Assembly (NCBI RefSeq): GCF_900461105.1
Contig: NZ_UFWZ01000001.1
Coordinates: 2,631,001 to 2,695,000, forward strand
DNA: 64,000 bases
Direction: 5' to 3'
Origin: Clostridium putrefaciens
GTDB lineage: Bacteria > Bacillota > Clostridia > Clostridiales > Clostridiaceae
Translations under genes and position numbers: made by a program
Notes under the pieces: model-generated
What the model was told of the DNA's origin: nothing
What the model saw: the letters and a program-made list of their open reading frames with translations, nothing else
Databases searched by the model: none
Part shown: one piece after another, positions 36,378 to 45,626 of the stretch
Position numbering within the stretch: position 1 is the stretch's first letter
How the letters are laid out: the number at the start of each line of letters is the position of its first letter

Positions 36378-38921
36378 TCAAAACCCAAATTCATCAACTA
36401 TAGCAATATCAATAGTATAAGGTATTCTTTCATACATACCATTACTATCCTCATCATCTTGCATTACTAAGAAATATTGCTTTGTCTTATCATAAGCCAT
36501 ACTCTTTAATACAAACTTCTCTCTGTAAGTTCTTTCTAATGGATTCTCTGACCTAGAATCTCCAATTATAATATTTTCATTAGATATTCTATTTCCTTCT
36601 TCATCTTCAAAATAGCACTTAATTCTTTGTGATATAACCTTATCTTGAATCTTCTCTTCTTGGAAAAACTCAAGGTAAGTTATAATATTTGTTATTTTTC
36701 TTGTTATGCTTGTTAATGATATATTAGCCTTTCTTATATCATTTGCTGATGATGTACTTCTATCATTTTTAAACTTAATTACTGGAACTACTATCTCTTG
36801 TAGCATTGCTCCACCATGAACATAGTTAGCACCTGCCCCCTGCACTTTAAACCTAGAAGTTCCTCTTGGCGTAATAACATTTTTATTAGAACCTTCGCCA
36901 AGTAGATAATCCATACTGAATACTACAGTACCTTCTACTTCATTTGTATTAGGGGTTAGTATAAATCTTCTGCTATCTTCACCATCATCGAGCTTTACTC
37001 CAGATATCTTATCACTTTCCTCCATAGCATTCCTCTTATAAATGTATCCATGGTCTGCTGTAATAACTATACTTGCTGCGCTTACCCTATTTACTAATTT
37101 ATTTACTAGGGTAATAATTTCATTAAATGCAAGTTCTGTTGCTGCAAATATTTCTCTTTCAGTAGACGCATGATCTCCTCTAGCATCTATAGTGTTATGA
37201 TAGATATAAACTACATCAAGACCTGTAAATGCCTTTCTTATTTCAGCATCTTTCATGTCCATAACCTTATCATAGGTAATGGCTAAAGAATTAGGATTTT
37301 CCATCTTTAAGATAGTATTTCTATTTTCGGTGCCATTACTGCTAATTCCATTTACCACTACATCATATTTATCATTAATTTCTATACTCTTGTTTGGAAG
37401 TAGTGATGCCATACCTAGTTTTGTATAAGATGGCAATACACCTTGTACTCCCTCAATTTCTACCTTGCCTTTTCTTTCATTAGTAAGTTTGCTTGCTAGT
37501 TCTTCTGCGCTCTCATACCTTAATCCATCAGATATTATTACAAAGACTCTTTCTTTTCCAAATCTAATGAATTCCTTATAGAAATCATCCTGATACTTTA
37601 GTCCATCAATTCTCCAGGTCGTTCCCTTTTCTAATGAATTAAACCACTTTATAGATAACTCTTGTAAATACCAATTGTTATATACATTTTCTATTCTTTC
37701 TTTTAACTCATTTAACTCATCTTTTTCTATGCAGCTATCATAGTAATAATAGAACTTTCTATATGCTTTATCTATTAAATAATAGTCCTTCACATAAGAT
37801 TTAAACATATCATAAGATGAGTCTGTTTTTATAATTGAATCTAACTCTCTCTTCTTACTTAATAGATTTATAGCCCATTTTATTGCTTTATATTCACTCT
37901 GATACTTTTTGTAAAAATGCATAGTTCTTCTTGTATCAATAAGATTTAAATACTTACTGTATTCTTCTACCTCATTCTTTAAAAGAGAAGTAATTCTTCT
38001 AAGAACTACTATATCCATTTCCTCAAAAATATCACAGTTAATGAAGGTTTCTGAACCATTCTTTTCTAATAACTTATCTACCTTTAACTTATCTGCTATA
38101 AGTTCCTGCATTTTATCGTAGTATTCTCCATCTTTGCTACTATTCATAAAGTGATTTACAAATACTATACAATTAGTTGATTTCTTAGATATAAATGTTT
38201 CGTATTGCTTTGGTAACTGGAACTTAATTGTTTCATTCATATTAGTTACTAAAAGCATAGCCATAAATCTTTCTAAACTCTTTTCTTCAAACCCGTAGCC
38301 ATAATACTTAACCATTAAATTCCATAGTGAATCTAAATCACCAAACTTTTTTATGTCTTCATATATCTTATTACTTCCATCTAAGTATTCTTTTAATATA
38401 GCCTTTAATATTTCTTCCATATCCATAATTTTAACCTTAGTTAAAACTGCAAGAACACCTGTATGAACATTTTCTTTAGTGTAGTCTTGTATGTTTAAAT
38501 TTTTAAAGGCCATTATTCTTTCCTTATTCTTAAAGAAAGTATTGTAAAGTTTAAACTCTTCTTTAAGAGAAGCATCCATAACCCTTAGTTCTCTCATTAT
38601 TACAGTTGCCCTATCTGTAGAGAACTCTTCACTATAACAAAATATATCGTGAAGCCAATCTTCTGCAGGTTTTGGCTTTTCCATGTTGGAATACACAAGT
38701 ATATTACTTGTTGTATCTTCTTTTTCTATATGGTATTTAGCCCAAAAGGCATTTTTATCTGTTAACTCAATAACCTTAACATCTTCTATATCAAAGTTAT
38801 CTATATCCTCAGTGAAATCTTCATTACTATCATACCAAAATACAATATGGCGCTTCTTACCATCACCTAATGGCTTTGAAAATAACTCTTTTAGAAAATT
38901 TCTTATTTCTTGTAAGTTCAT
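36378..38921 (-). CDS. pglZ: BREX alkaline-phosphatase-like protein PglZ
   Basis: The product is about 847 residues. The phosphatase-like core has FVIISDGLRYESAEEL and ITADHGYIY with metal-binding Asp/His residues. It is the signature gene of all BREX types. ATG at 38921 follows GAGGTGAATTA; the frame runs 25 codons further upstream into repeat sequence and should not be used. Its neighbours are the Septu-like pair upstream and brxL downstream. Confidence 0.93.
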   Translation of the reverse strand: MNLQEIRNFLKELFSKPLGDGKKRHIVFWYDSNEDFTEDIDNFDIEDVKVIELTDKNAFWAKYHIEKEDTTSNILVYSNMEKPKPAEDWLHDIFCYSEEFSTDRATVIMRELRVMDASLKEEFKLYNTFFKNKERIMAFKNLNIQDYTKENVHTGVLAVLTKVKIMDMEEILKAILKEYLDGSNKIYEDIKKFGDLDSLWNLMVKYYGYGFEEKSLERFMAMLLVTNMNETIKFQLPKQYETFISKKSTNCIVFVNHFMNSSKDGEYYDKMQELIADKLKVDKLLEKNGSETFINCDIFEEMDIVVLRRITSLLKNEVEEYSKYLNLIDTRRTMHFYKKYQSEYKAIKWAINLLSKKRELDSIIKTDSSYDMFKSYVKDYYLIDKAYRKFYYYYDSCIEKDELNELKERIENVYNNWYLQELSIKWFNSLEKGTTWRIDGLKYQDDFYKEFIRFGKERVFVIISDGLRYESAEELASKLTNERKGKVEIEGVQGVLPSYTKLGMASLLPNKSIEINDKYDVVVNGISSNGTENRNTILKMENPNSLAITYDKVMDMKDAEIRKAFTGLDVVYIYHNTIDARGDHASTEREIFAATELAFNEIITLVNKLVNRVSAASIVITADHGYIYKRNAMEESDKISGVKLDDGEDSRRFILTPNTNEVEGTVVFSMDYLLGEGSNKNVITPRGTSRFKVQGAGANYVHGGAMLQEIVVPVIKFKNDRSTSSANDIRKANISLTSITRKITNIITYLEFFQEEKIQDKVISQRIKCYFEDEEGNRISNENIIIGDSRSENPLERTYREKFVLKSMAYDKTKQYFLVMQDDEDSNGMYERIPYTIDIAIVDEFGF

Positions 38922-39043
38922 TAATTCACCTCGATCTGAAATTTGGTGGCTACTAGTTGTTAGTGAGCAGCGGTAAGTTAAGGTTTGCAAATCCAACGTA
39001 AATACAACTATCCACTAATCACTACTCACTATAAAATCAATAC

Positions 39044-39742
39044 TTATTTTAAAAATTCCATCAATATATCTAATTTATCTAAAAAATTATGTTTAATCAT
39101 TGTACAATAACTTTCCCCATGCTTACTTTTAAGTTCTACATTATCAATAAAATTACAGATAAATGGCTTTAATATACTTAAATCCTTAGAATCTTCCTTA
39201 TTTAGTATCATTTCTATTGCGGAAACTATAAGTTCATAGTTTTTGCTAAATTCATTTAAATACTTTATTCTTTCCTCTTTTAAATCTGCCCTTTCATTTA
39301 ATTTTAATACATCTATCATTGTATTACCACGTTTATTATTGTCTATACTTACAGCTAGTTCCCCTATATACTGAATATATTCTTCTGGATTTTCTTCACT
39401 TGGACTTATTATGTTATCGTCATAATGTGAGCCTTTTGCAAGATTGCATCTTTTACAACTATAGTGAAGATTAGTATAATCAAAGCAAAGTTCTGGGTAG
39501 AAGGTTTTAGGTTTAAAATGCTCTATTTCTGGATAAGACGTACTTTTTATTTTGCTTTCACAATAACAGCAACAACCTTTATACATATCCTCTAGCATGG
39601 AAATAGTTTCCTTTTTTATCACTGTTTTTGAAAACTCTTCCCAATTAGGCTTTAACTTAATGTTTATTTTTAATGAGTCTCTCCATTCCTTATCTTTGTT
39701 CATTAACTTTATTGGGCCTTTATTTCTTTTAACCTTATGCAT
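39044..39742 (-). CDS. ptuB: Septu HNH nuclease-like protein (PtuB)
   Basis: The product has 232 residues with a Cys pair (CCCYCESKI) followed by EIEHFKPK and a second Cys cluster (YSCKRCNLAKGSHYDDN). This is the HNH arrangement of the TIGR02646/PtuB group. It overlaps the ATPase gene by one base as TAATG, so it is translationally coupled. Together with PtuA it matches the Septu anti-phage system. It is placed inside the BREX cluster between pglX and pglZ. Confidence 0.85.
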   Translation of the reverse strand: MHKVKRNKGPIKLMNKDKEWRDSLKINIKLKPNWEEFSKTVIKKETISMLEDMYKGCCCYCESKIKSTSYPEIEHFKPKTFYPELCFDYTNLHYSCKRCNLAKGSHYDDNIISPSEENPEEYIQYIGELAVSIDNNKRGNTMIDVLKLNERADLKEERIKYLNEFSKNYELIVSAIEMILNKEDSKDLSILKPFICNFIDNVELKSKHGESYCTMIKHNFLDKLDILMEFLK

Positions 39743-40980
39743 TATTTCTTATTTAACTTTAGATTTTGTAATAATGACTCTAGTTTATTAGAATCTTCTT
39801 TTATTTTAATTAAAGATAAAGAAGGATCTTCGGGATCTAAATATTTTTCTAATTCATTTTTTAACTCATTAAATTCAGCTAATTCACTATGATTTAGTTT
39901 TTCTTTGTTTATATAAAGCATTTTAAATTTATCTAGTTGTTGTTGCACTTCTGGATTTCTAACGCTTTTAAGTTCAAATACAGAAAGTAATAATTGTTCT
40001 ACAGTCCATCCGTAGGTTTCTTCAATATCATTTTTAACTACCGTATTACCATCACATCTACCCAAAACTATAACTTCTTCCTTTTTACAAGAAGATACTA
40101 TATGTGGGGAATGTGTTGCAATTATAATTTGGTTATCTTCACCTATGCCTTTATAAAAACCCAATATCTTTTGTTGCCATTCAGGATGTAGACTTAATTC
40201 TGGCTCATCTATTAATATTATTGAATTATTTAAATTCATTTGAAGCAGTGAACCACCTCTAAAGAAAATTTGCTTTTCACCAGCACTTAACTCATCTACA
40301 GAATGTGTTTCACCTGTATCCTTTATTTTAAAAAGTGGTTCAAAATCTTTTACCCCGATGAATTCTTTTTCTTCAAAAAAAGAATTATATAGTTTTCTAA
40401 ACTTTTCGATTCTATGTGGTGTTTCCCCTATACTAATATCTTCTAAATCTTTGTAATGAATATTTACAAGATATTCTTTAAGGTTTATGTTCATTTCATC
40501 AGAGTTCAAAATAATACCTATGTTAACATCTTGTTTTATTTTTTTTGGAGTTTCAACTTTATATTTTTTAAAGTTAACATCTGTAGGTAAATATACTATT
40601 TTTCGAATCCAATTTTCTTTTAATAGTGTGGCTATAGAGACTTTTTGCTTGACATCTATTTCTTTACTAATCTTATGATTATTTATTATAATTTCATCTT
40701 CATTACTTAAAAATTGTTCATTTGGATTTTTAGTCCATCTATTAACAGCACTCAATTCCTTTTCTGTCAATGCAACTTTTAGTTTACACCCATCAGAACT
40801 TTCATTCTCTATAAAATTCCTATTAGATGTAATAATGTTATATATGGTTTCTAAAATCGTTGTTTTTCCTAAACCATTTTCTCCAATTAAAACATTAACA
40901 TTATTATTAAAATCTATATGGAAATCTTTCAACGCTTTAAAATTTTTAATATAAACAGATTTTACTTTCATTAAATTCAA
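39742..40980 (-). CDS. ptuA: Septu ATPase-like protein (PtuA)
   Basis: The product has 412 residues with Walker A GENGLGKTT (about 33-41), ABC signature ELSAGEKQIF, Walker B SIILIDEPELSLHPEWQ and IIATHSPHIV. A short middle region replaces the long coiled coil, as in AAA_15/21 PtuA-type ATPases. It is coupled to ptuB. A good GGGGG-type site lies before the ATG. An alternative label is a generic OLD-like ATPase plus HNH pair. Confidence 0.85.
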   Translation of the reverse strand: MNLMKVKSVYIKNFKALKDFHIDFNNNVNVLIGENGLGKTTILETIYNIITSNRNFIENESSDGCKLKVALTEKELSAVNRWTKNPNEQFLSNEDEIIINNHKISKEIDVKQKVSIATLLKENWIRKIVYLPTDVNFKKYKVETPKKIKQDVNIGIILNSDEMNINLKEYLVNIHYKDLEDISIGETPHRIEKFRKLYNSFFEEKEFIGVKDFEPLFKIKDTGETHSVDELSAGEKQIFFRGGSLLQMNLNNSIILIDEPELSLHPEWQQKILGFYKGIGEDNQIIIATHSPHIVSSCKKEEVIVLGRCDGNTVVKNDIEETYGWTVEQLLLSVFELKSVRNPEVQQQLDKFKMLYINKEKLNHSELAEFNELKNELEKYLDPEDPSLSLIKIKEDSNKLESLLQNLKLNKK

Positions 40981-41038
40981 CCCCCTTTTATTATTCTTAA
41001 TTTGAATACACCCCTATGTGAATCATAGGGGCTATATC

Positions 41039-44000
41039 TTATATCCTTGCTAATAAATCCATCTTAACTTCTTTTCCTTTAGAGTTAATTACCTTAACCT
41101 CTTGGAACTTATCATAATTAACCTTAACTCCATCATCTAAATCAATAGATATCTTCTCATTTGCTAAATGAGCAACTACTTGATCATATTCTCTGCATTC
41201 CTCTATCTGCTTCGCTATTCTATCTATCTTCTTCTTTGCAGCAGTTCTATCTTTCGCAGTATATTCTTCTGAATCTACTACTAATTGTTGTCTTTGCATC
41301 TCTGCTTCATATTTTCTTTGTAATGTATGAAGATAATCCGTTCTAACCTTAGCAACAGTTTGCTCATTATATCTATGCATATAAACTAAAGCCTTGAATC
41401 CATCACTCTTACCAGACTCAAACATCCAGTAAATAGGTCTCTTTTGATAAACCTTTAAGTGATTCTTATAGAAATCCTTAATAAAGTATCTTCTAATTGC
41501 CTGTCTAGCAGTTTCAGATGGTTTTCTACCAATAGAATCCGCAATAAAATCTAAGTTCTCCTCTAAAGTTTCTTCACCATAAACAGTTCTAACAAATTCA
41601 ATAAATCTTGAAACTATATCATCCTCAAAATACTCATCCTCTGTAATAGGAATTACGTTATCACTATCAGGCACAAAAGTATCATCAACCCATGAATCTG
41701 AAATAACATTTCCATCTTCATCTTTTTCAATCTTCCTAACCTTACACTGCTCACTACCCACTACCCACTTATCACCAAAATCTCCCCCAGCATAAATAAG
41801 TCCTTCAGCATCAATAGAATATCTACCAAACATACAACCAACAGCATAGGAAATAAATGATTTAATATCTCTTTCTCTATCTGCTTTTCTAATAGTAATA
41901 TCCTTATCTTGAACCTCTGGAGTTAACTCATCTTTCAAACCATAAATATCAATAAAGATTCTATTTAACTCTTCTTCATTAGCCTTTAACTGATTAAAGT
42001 TTGCCTCACACTCATTTTCCCAAACCTCAAAAGAAGAACTCAACTTAAAATCCTTAGCCTTATCTAAAGACTTTAATATTGGATGAACTTTAAAATCCCA
42101 TGAAGTTTCGAAATTATACCAGTCTTTTTTGCTCATATTAATCAATTCTTTTACATAATTATTACTTAAATATGTTTTTTCTTTATTAATTATTAAAGGT
42201 AAATCTGCTATATCACCAACTTTAAAATCTAATGTTGGTGCTAATATTTTAAGTATATCATTGGATATTTTGCTATTAAGGAATCCTAGAATATAGTATA
42301 TATTTTCATTACTATTACAATAATAAGTAGGTCCTTTAGAATCTGATAAAGTTCCTTTTGGTATATATCTAGCATTAAATGTACCTGAACTAATTGATGA
42401 CCATCCAATTCCTTCACCAAAAATATACTCTAAATTATAGTTATGTGATCTTACCTTCCCTTTTTGATCTTCAAAATTTCTTATTTCTTCACCATCATTA
42501 TGCCAATTCACTATATAATCTCTATTTCCATACCATTTTCTATACTCTCCACCCTTATTGTAAGGAAACCACTTTTTTTTACTTAATACTGCAGACTGTC
42601 TTGAATATTCACTAAAACTTATACTATTATTGTTGACTTCATGCCATAATTTTAAAAAGTAATCATTATTTGCTGTTGCCATACCTTCTCTTGCTTTTCC
42701 ATAATAACTTAAATCATTCTGTTTAAATAATTTATTAACATTTGGACTAATCCAATATGCAATATATTTATTAGGTACGTCATCAAATAATCCTTGTTTA
42801 ACTGAAACTATATTTTTCCCACTTAAAAATGCATCTTCTTTTTCACCTGTACTACTATAATCAACTAATCGAGAATATTTTCCTACAAATTTTTTCTTAG
42901 CATTATTTTGAAGTACAAATGCAACTGACTGAACTACTTCCCCACTTATTTCCTCAAATGCTCTTGCTCCTAAATGTATCATATTTGTTATCATTAACAT
43001 ATCCAATAAGTCATTTCTTAATTTTGAGAATCTCTCCAAAAACATCCACGAATGTTGAGTAATCATTGCCATAAAGTAATTTTTCTTAATATAATTGCTT
43101 ACCTTACAAATAAAAACAGAATATATATCTTGTTTATATTTATCGCATTCTTTATCTATAAGTTGTATTAATTTAGTTGACATACCTTTCCTACCTAAAT
43201 ACGGCGGATTAGTAATACAAACCTCATACTTACTACTCATTATCTCCGCTTGTTTAATTATTATAGGAAGTTTGTCTAATAGAATTTTTCTATTATCAGC
43301 AAAGATTAATTCATATTCACATTCTAGCTCATATAACCTATCTTTTAAAACTTCAAAATTAATTCGTTTAACTTCAAGTATTGAACCATACTCTTTAGCG
43401 TCTGTGAATGTTTCACATAAATCTTCCATAGCATTTCTTAACTCATAACTATCTAGTCCCTTACCTAATGTACAGAAATAATCTATTTCCTCTCTTCCTA
43501 GTGAATTGCTTTCTTGTATTGAGCATAGATTTAATTCTAATTCTTCTCTTTCTATTTCTCTAAACAATCTTCTATTAAAGGATCTTGCCTTCATTATTAA
43601 GGCAAATGATGCTAGTTGTGCTGCTCTGTCGTCTATGTCTAGACCATATAGGTTGTTTTGTAGTATCATTCTAGGTATTTCTCTTTCTGAATACCCTGCT
43701 GTTTTATAGATTTCATATAGCACATCAAATGCATAAACTAAAATATGTCCTGAACCCATACATGGATCTAGTACCTTTATATCTTCTGGTTTTAGTTTGC
43801 TGTGTTCTTCTCTTATTTTCTTTAATTCTTCCTCAACCTCTGGCTCTTGCTCTGCTTCTTCTAAATAATATTTCCACTTACTTTTAAGTTCATCACTAAT
43901 AACTGTCCACTGCCCACTACCAACTCCGGCCTGTTCACTATCCCCTTCCAACTTCTCAAGCCATAGTCTACCTAATGAATTTTCTACCATGTATTTAACT

Positions 44001-44764
44001 ATCCACTTTGGTGTAAATAATTGGGTTGCTGCTGGTATGTTTTCTTTTGTTATTTTTACATTTTTCTTTAAGGCTGCAAATACTTCATCCTTCTTTTCTG
44101 ATATATAGTATTGGTACATCCAACCTATTATCTCCACTTCTTCCTTCCAGTCTGTCTCTTCAATATTCTCTACCATTTTTCTTATTACAGATCCTTCTTC
44201 TAATAGGTTATCTGGTAGTAGTAACTCTGTATAGTCGCTTATCTGTTCAAACATTTGAGGTATTATCTTACCTAGTTCATTACATTGTCTTACTAAAATG
44301 TGCTTATAAGCCTCTTCTCTATCTTCTGTCTTTCCACTATCTAAAAGTTCATATATATACTCTGATTTTAGATTTAGTTCATCTATTACTTCTGACACTC
44401 TAGTTAAAACATCTGGTTCTGTTTTTCCTTCAACTTCTGATGAAAGAACTCTTACACCAGTTGGAAGATATTCATTTACTTCCATATATCTAAGTCCCAT
44501 AAATCTATTGAACCATGTATAGGCTACTTCTTCCATTACTTGCTCAAAGCCTTTTTCATTAACTTCTCTCACTAATTTTTCTCTATGATCTTTAGAAAGT
44601 TTAAATATCTCATCATTTCCTTCTAATTTAAATCCACCTTGAACTGCTACTGTATCGATTATTTTATTTTCTGTTACACCTATTCTATTGGCTCTTTCAC
44701 TAACTGCACTTATAAGGTTCCTTCTAGCCCATATAGCAAATGATTTTATTTTATTCTTATCCAT
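41039..44764 (-). CDS. pglX: BREX adenine-specific DNA methyltransferase PglX (BrxX)
   Basis: The product has 1241 residues. S-adenosylmethionine site DPCMGSGH at 333-340 and catalytic NPPY at 519-522 mark an N6-adenine methyltransferase. PglX marks the host BREX motif and is needed for defence. Two stretches, about residues 275-292 (AGVGSGQWTVISDEL) and the codons near 41730-41770 (VVGSEQCKV), are encoded by the same 7-bp repeats found between genes. They look like in-frame repeat insertions in surface loops. Confidence 0.93.
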   Translation of the reverse strand: MDKNKIKSFAIWARRNLISAVSERANRIGVTENKIIDTVAVQGGFKLEGNDEIFKLSKDHREKLVREVNEKGFEQVMEEVAYTWFNRFMGLRYMEVNEYLPTGVRVLSSEVEGKTEPDVLTRVSEVIDELNLKSEYIYELLDSGKTEDREEAYKHILVRQCNELGKIIPQMFEQISDYTELLLPDNLLEEGSVIRKMVENIEETDWKEEVEIIGWMYQYYISEKKDEVFAALKKNVKITKENIPAATQLFTPKWIVKYMVENSLGRLWLEKLEGDSEQAGVGSGQWTVISDELKSKWKYYLEEAEQEPEVEEELKKIREEHSKLKPEDIKVLDPCMGSGHILVYAFDVLYEIYKTAGYSEREIPRMILQNNLYGLDIDDRAAQLASFALIMKARSFNRRLFREIEREELELNLCSIQESNSLGREEIDYFCTLGKGLDSYELRNAMEDLCETFTDAKEYGSILEVKRINFEVLKDRLYELECEYELIFADNRKILLDKLPIIIKQAEIMSSKYEVCITNPPYLGRKGMSTKLIQLIDKECDKYKQDIYSVFICKVSNYIKKNYFMAMITQHSWMFLERFSKLRNDLLDMLMITNMIHLGARAFEEISGEVVQSVAFVLQNNAKKKFVGKYSRLVDYSSTGEKEDAFLSGKNIVSVKQGLFDDVPNKYIAYWISPNVNKLFKQNDLSYYGKAREGMATANNDYFLKLWHEVNNNSISFSEYSRQSAVLSKKKWFPYNKGGEYRKWYGNRDYIVNWHNDGEEIRNFEDQKGKVRSHNYNLEYIFGEGIGWSSISSGTFNARYIPKGTLSDSKGPTYYCNSNENIYYILGFLNSKISNDILKILAPTLDFKVGDIADLPLIINKEKTYLSNNYVKELINMSKKDWYNFETSWDFKVHPILKSLDKAKDFKLSSSFEVWENECEANFNQLKANEEELNRIFIDIYGLKDELTPEVQDKDITIRKADRERDIKSFISYAVGCMFGRYSIDAEGLIYAGGDFGDKWVVGSEQCKVRKIEKDEDGNVISDSWVDDTFVPDSDNVIPITEDEYFEDDIVSRFIEFVRTVYGEETLEENLDFIADSIGRKPSETARQAIRRYFIKDFYKNHLKVYQKRPIYWMFESGKSDGFKALVYMHRYNEQTVAKVRTDYLHTLQRKYEAEMQRQQLVVDSEEYTAKDRTAAKKKIDRIAKQIEECREYDQVVAHLANEKISIDLDDGVKVNYDKFQEVKVINSKGKEVKMDLLARI

Positions 44765-44779
44765 TCTCGTTTCTCCCCC

Positions 44780-45065
44780 TTGTTTTTGGTAATTAGTGGT
44801 TAGTGGTTAGTCATTAGTGGTCAGTGAGCAGTGATTAGTATTTAGTAACAAGTTACTGCACACTACTCATCATCCACTGCCAACTAACTGCTCACCACCC
44901 ACCGCCAACTGCACACTGCCCACTAACTTCCCACTACCAACTGCACACTGCTCACCACCCACTACCAACTGCTCACCACCCACCGCCAACTGTCCACCCC
45001 CCACTGCCCACTGCCCACTACCCACTGCCAACTTCACACTACCCACTACCAACTACTGCCAATCG
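44780..45065. repeat. Largest degenerate heptanucleotide repeat tract
   Basis: About 280 bases are made of variants of CCCACTG/CCCACTA/CCAACTG with 7-base period. Minus-strand reading gives a repetitive VGSGQWAVGG-type peptide that is not a gene. The tract fills the gap between pglX and the four-helix-bundle gene. Confidence 0.85.
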
Positions 45066-45069
45066 CCCC

Positions 45070-45423
45070 CTACAACGCATTCTCCAGTCCATGTATCATC
45101 TTACCAATCTCCGCACATAAACCTAATATCTTATCCATTTCACTACCATAAACATAACTTAGTCTCATAGCAATTCTTATTTGTGTTTCAACCTCAGCTC
45201 GTGAGCCTTGTGCAACTGATAAAAAATATTTAAATTGTGCTGTAGTATTCCTTTGTTGCCCCTCTGCTATATTAGATGGTATTGAAACTGCCGCTCTTCT
45301 AATTTGATTCGTTAATGAATATATTTCTTCCTTAGGAAATTTCATTGTAATTAAATAAATATTCTCAACCAAATCCATAGACTTTTGCCAAACTATAAGT
45401 TCAGTATAATTCAAGACTTTCAT
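45070..45423 (-). CDS. Four-helix-bundle protein (23S rRNA intervening-sequence-type)
   Basis: The product has 117 residues with the family pattern TELIVWQKSMDLVENIYLIT, FPKEEIYSLTNQIRRAAVSIPSNIAEGQ and YFLSVAQGSRAEVETQI. It belongs to the IVP/TIGR02436 family, related to the Avd accessory proteins of diversity-generating retroelements. Its biochemical role is unknown. It is flanked on both sides by the heptanucleotide repeats, a combination that suggests the gene and repeats travel together. It is not a standard BREX gene. Confidence 0.88.
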   Translation of the reverse strand: MKVLNYTELIVWQKSMDLVENIYLITMKFPKEEIYSLTNQIRRAAVSIPSNIAEGQQRNTTAQFKYFLSVAQGSRAEVETQIRIAMRLSYVYGSEMDKILGLCAEIGKMIHGLENAL

Positions 45424-45449
45424 TACCTCACCTCAGTAACTATTCTTGA

Positions 45450-45625
45450 CATTATTAGTACTTAATAAGCAATTGTTAGTGATTAATAGTCAGTTATTAC
45501 TTGGCAGTGAGCAGTGATTAGTTGCCAGTTACTATCTGCCAACTGCACACTACCCACTACTCACTGCACACTGCAAACTACCCACCGCCCACTACTGACT
45601 GCCCACTGCCCACCAACTACTGCCC
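45450..45625. repeat. Degenerate heptanucleotide repeats downstream of brxC
   Basis: The same ACTGCACACTACCCACT-type units lie between brxC and the four-helix-bundle gene. Confidence 0.8.
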
Positions 45626-45626
45626 C

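Noticed and set aside
44870-45052. Open frame of repeated VGSGQWAVGG-type residues
   Set aside because: It is only a translation of the heptanucleotide repeat tract; no ribosome site, and period 7 shifts the pattern.
44780-45065. Possible CRISPR array
   Set aside because: The units are 7 bases and degenerate with no spacers; no cas gene is present in the window.
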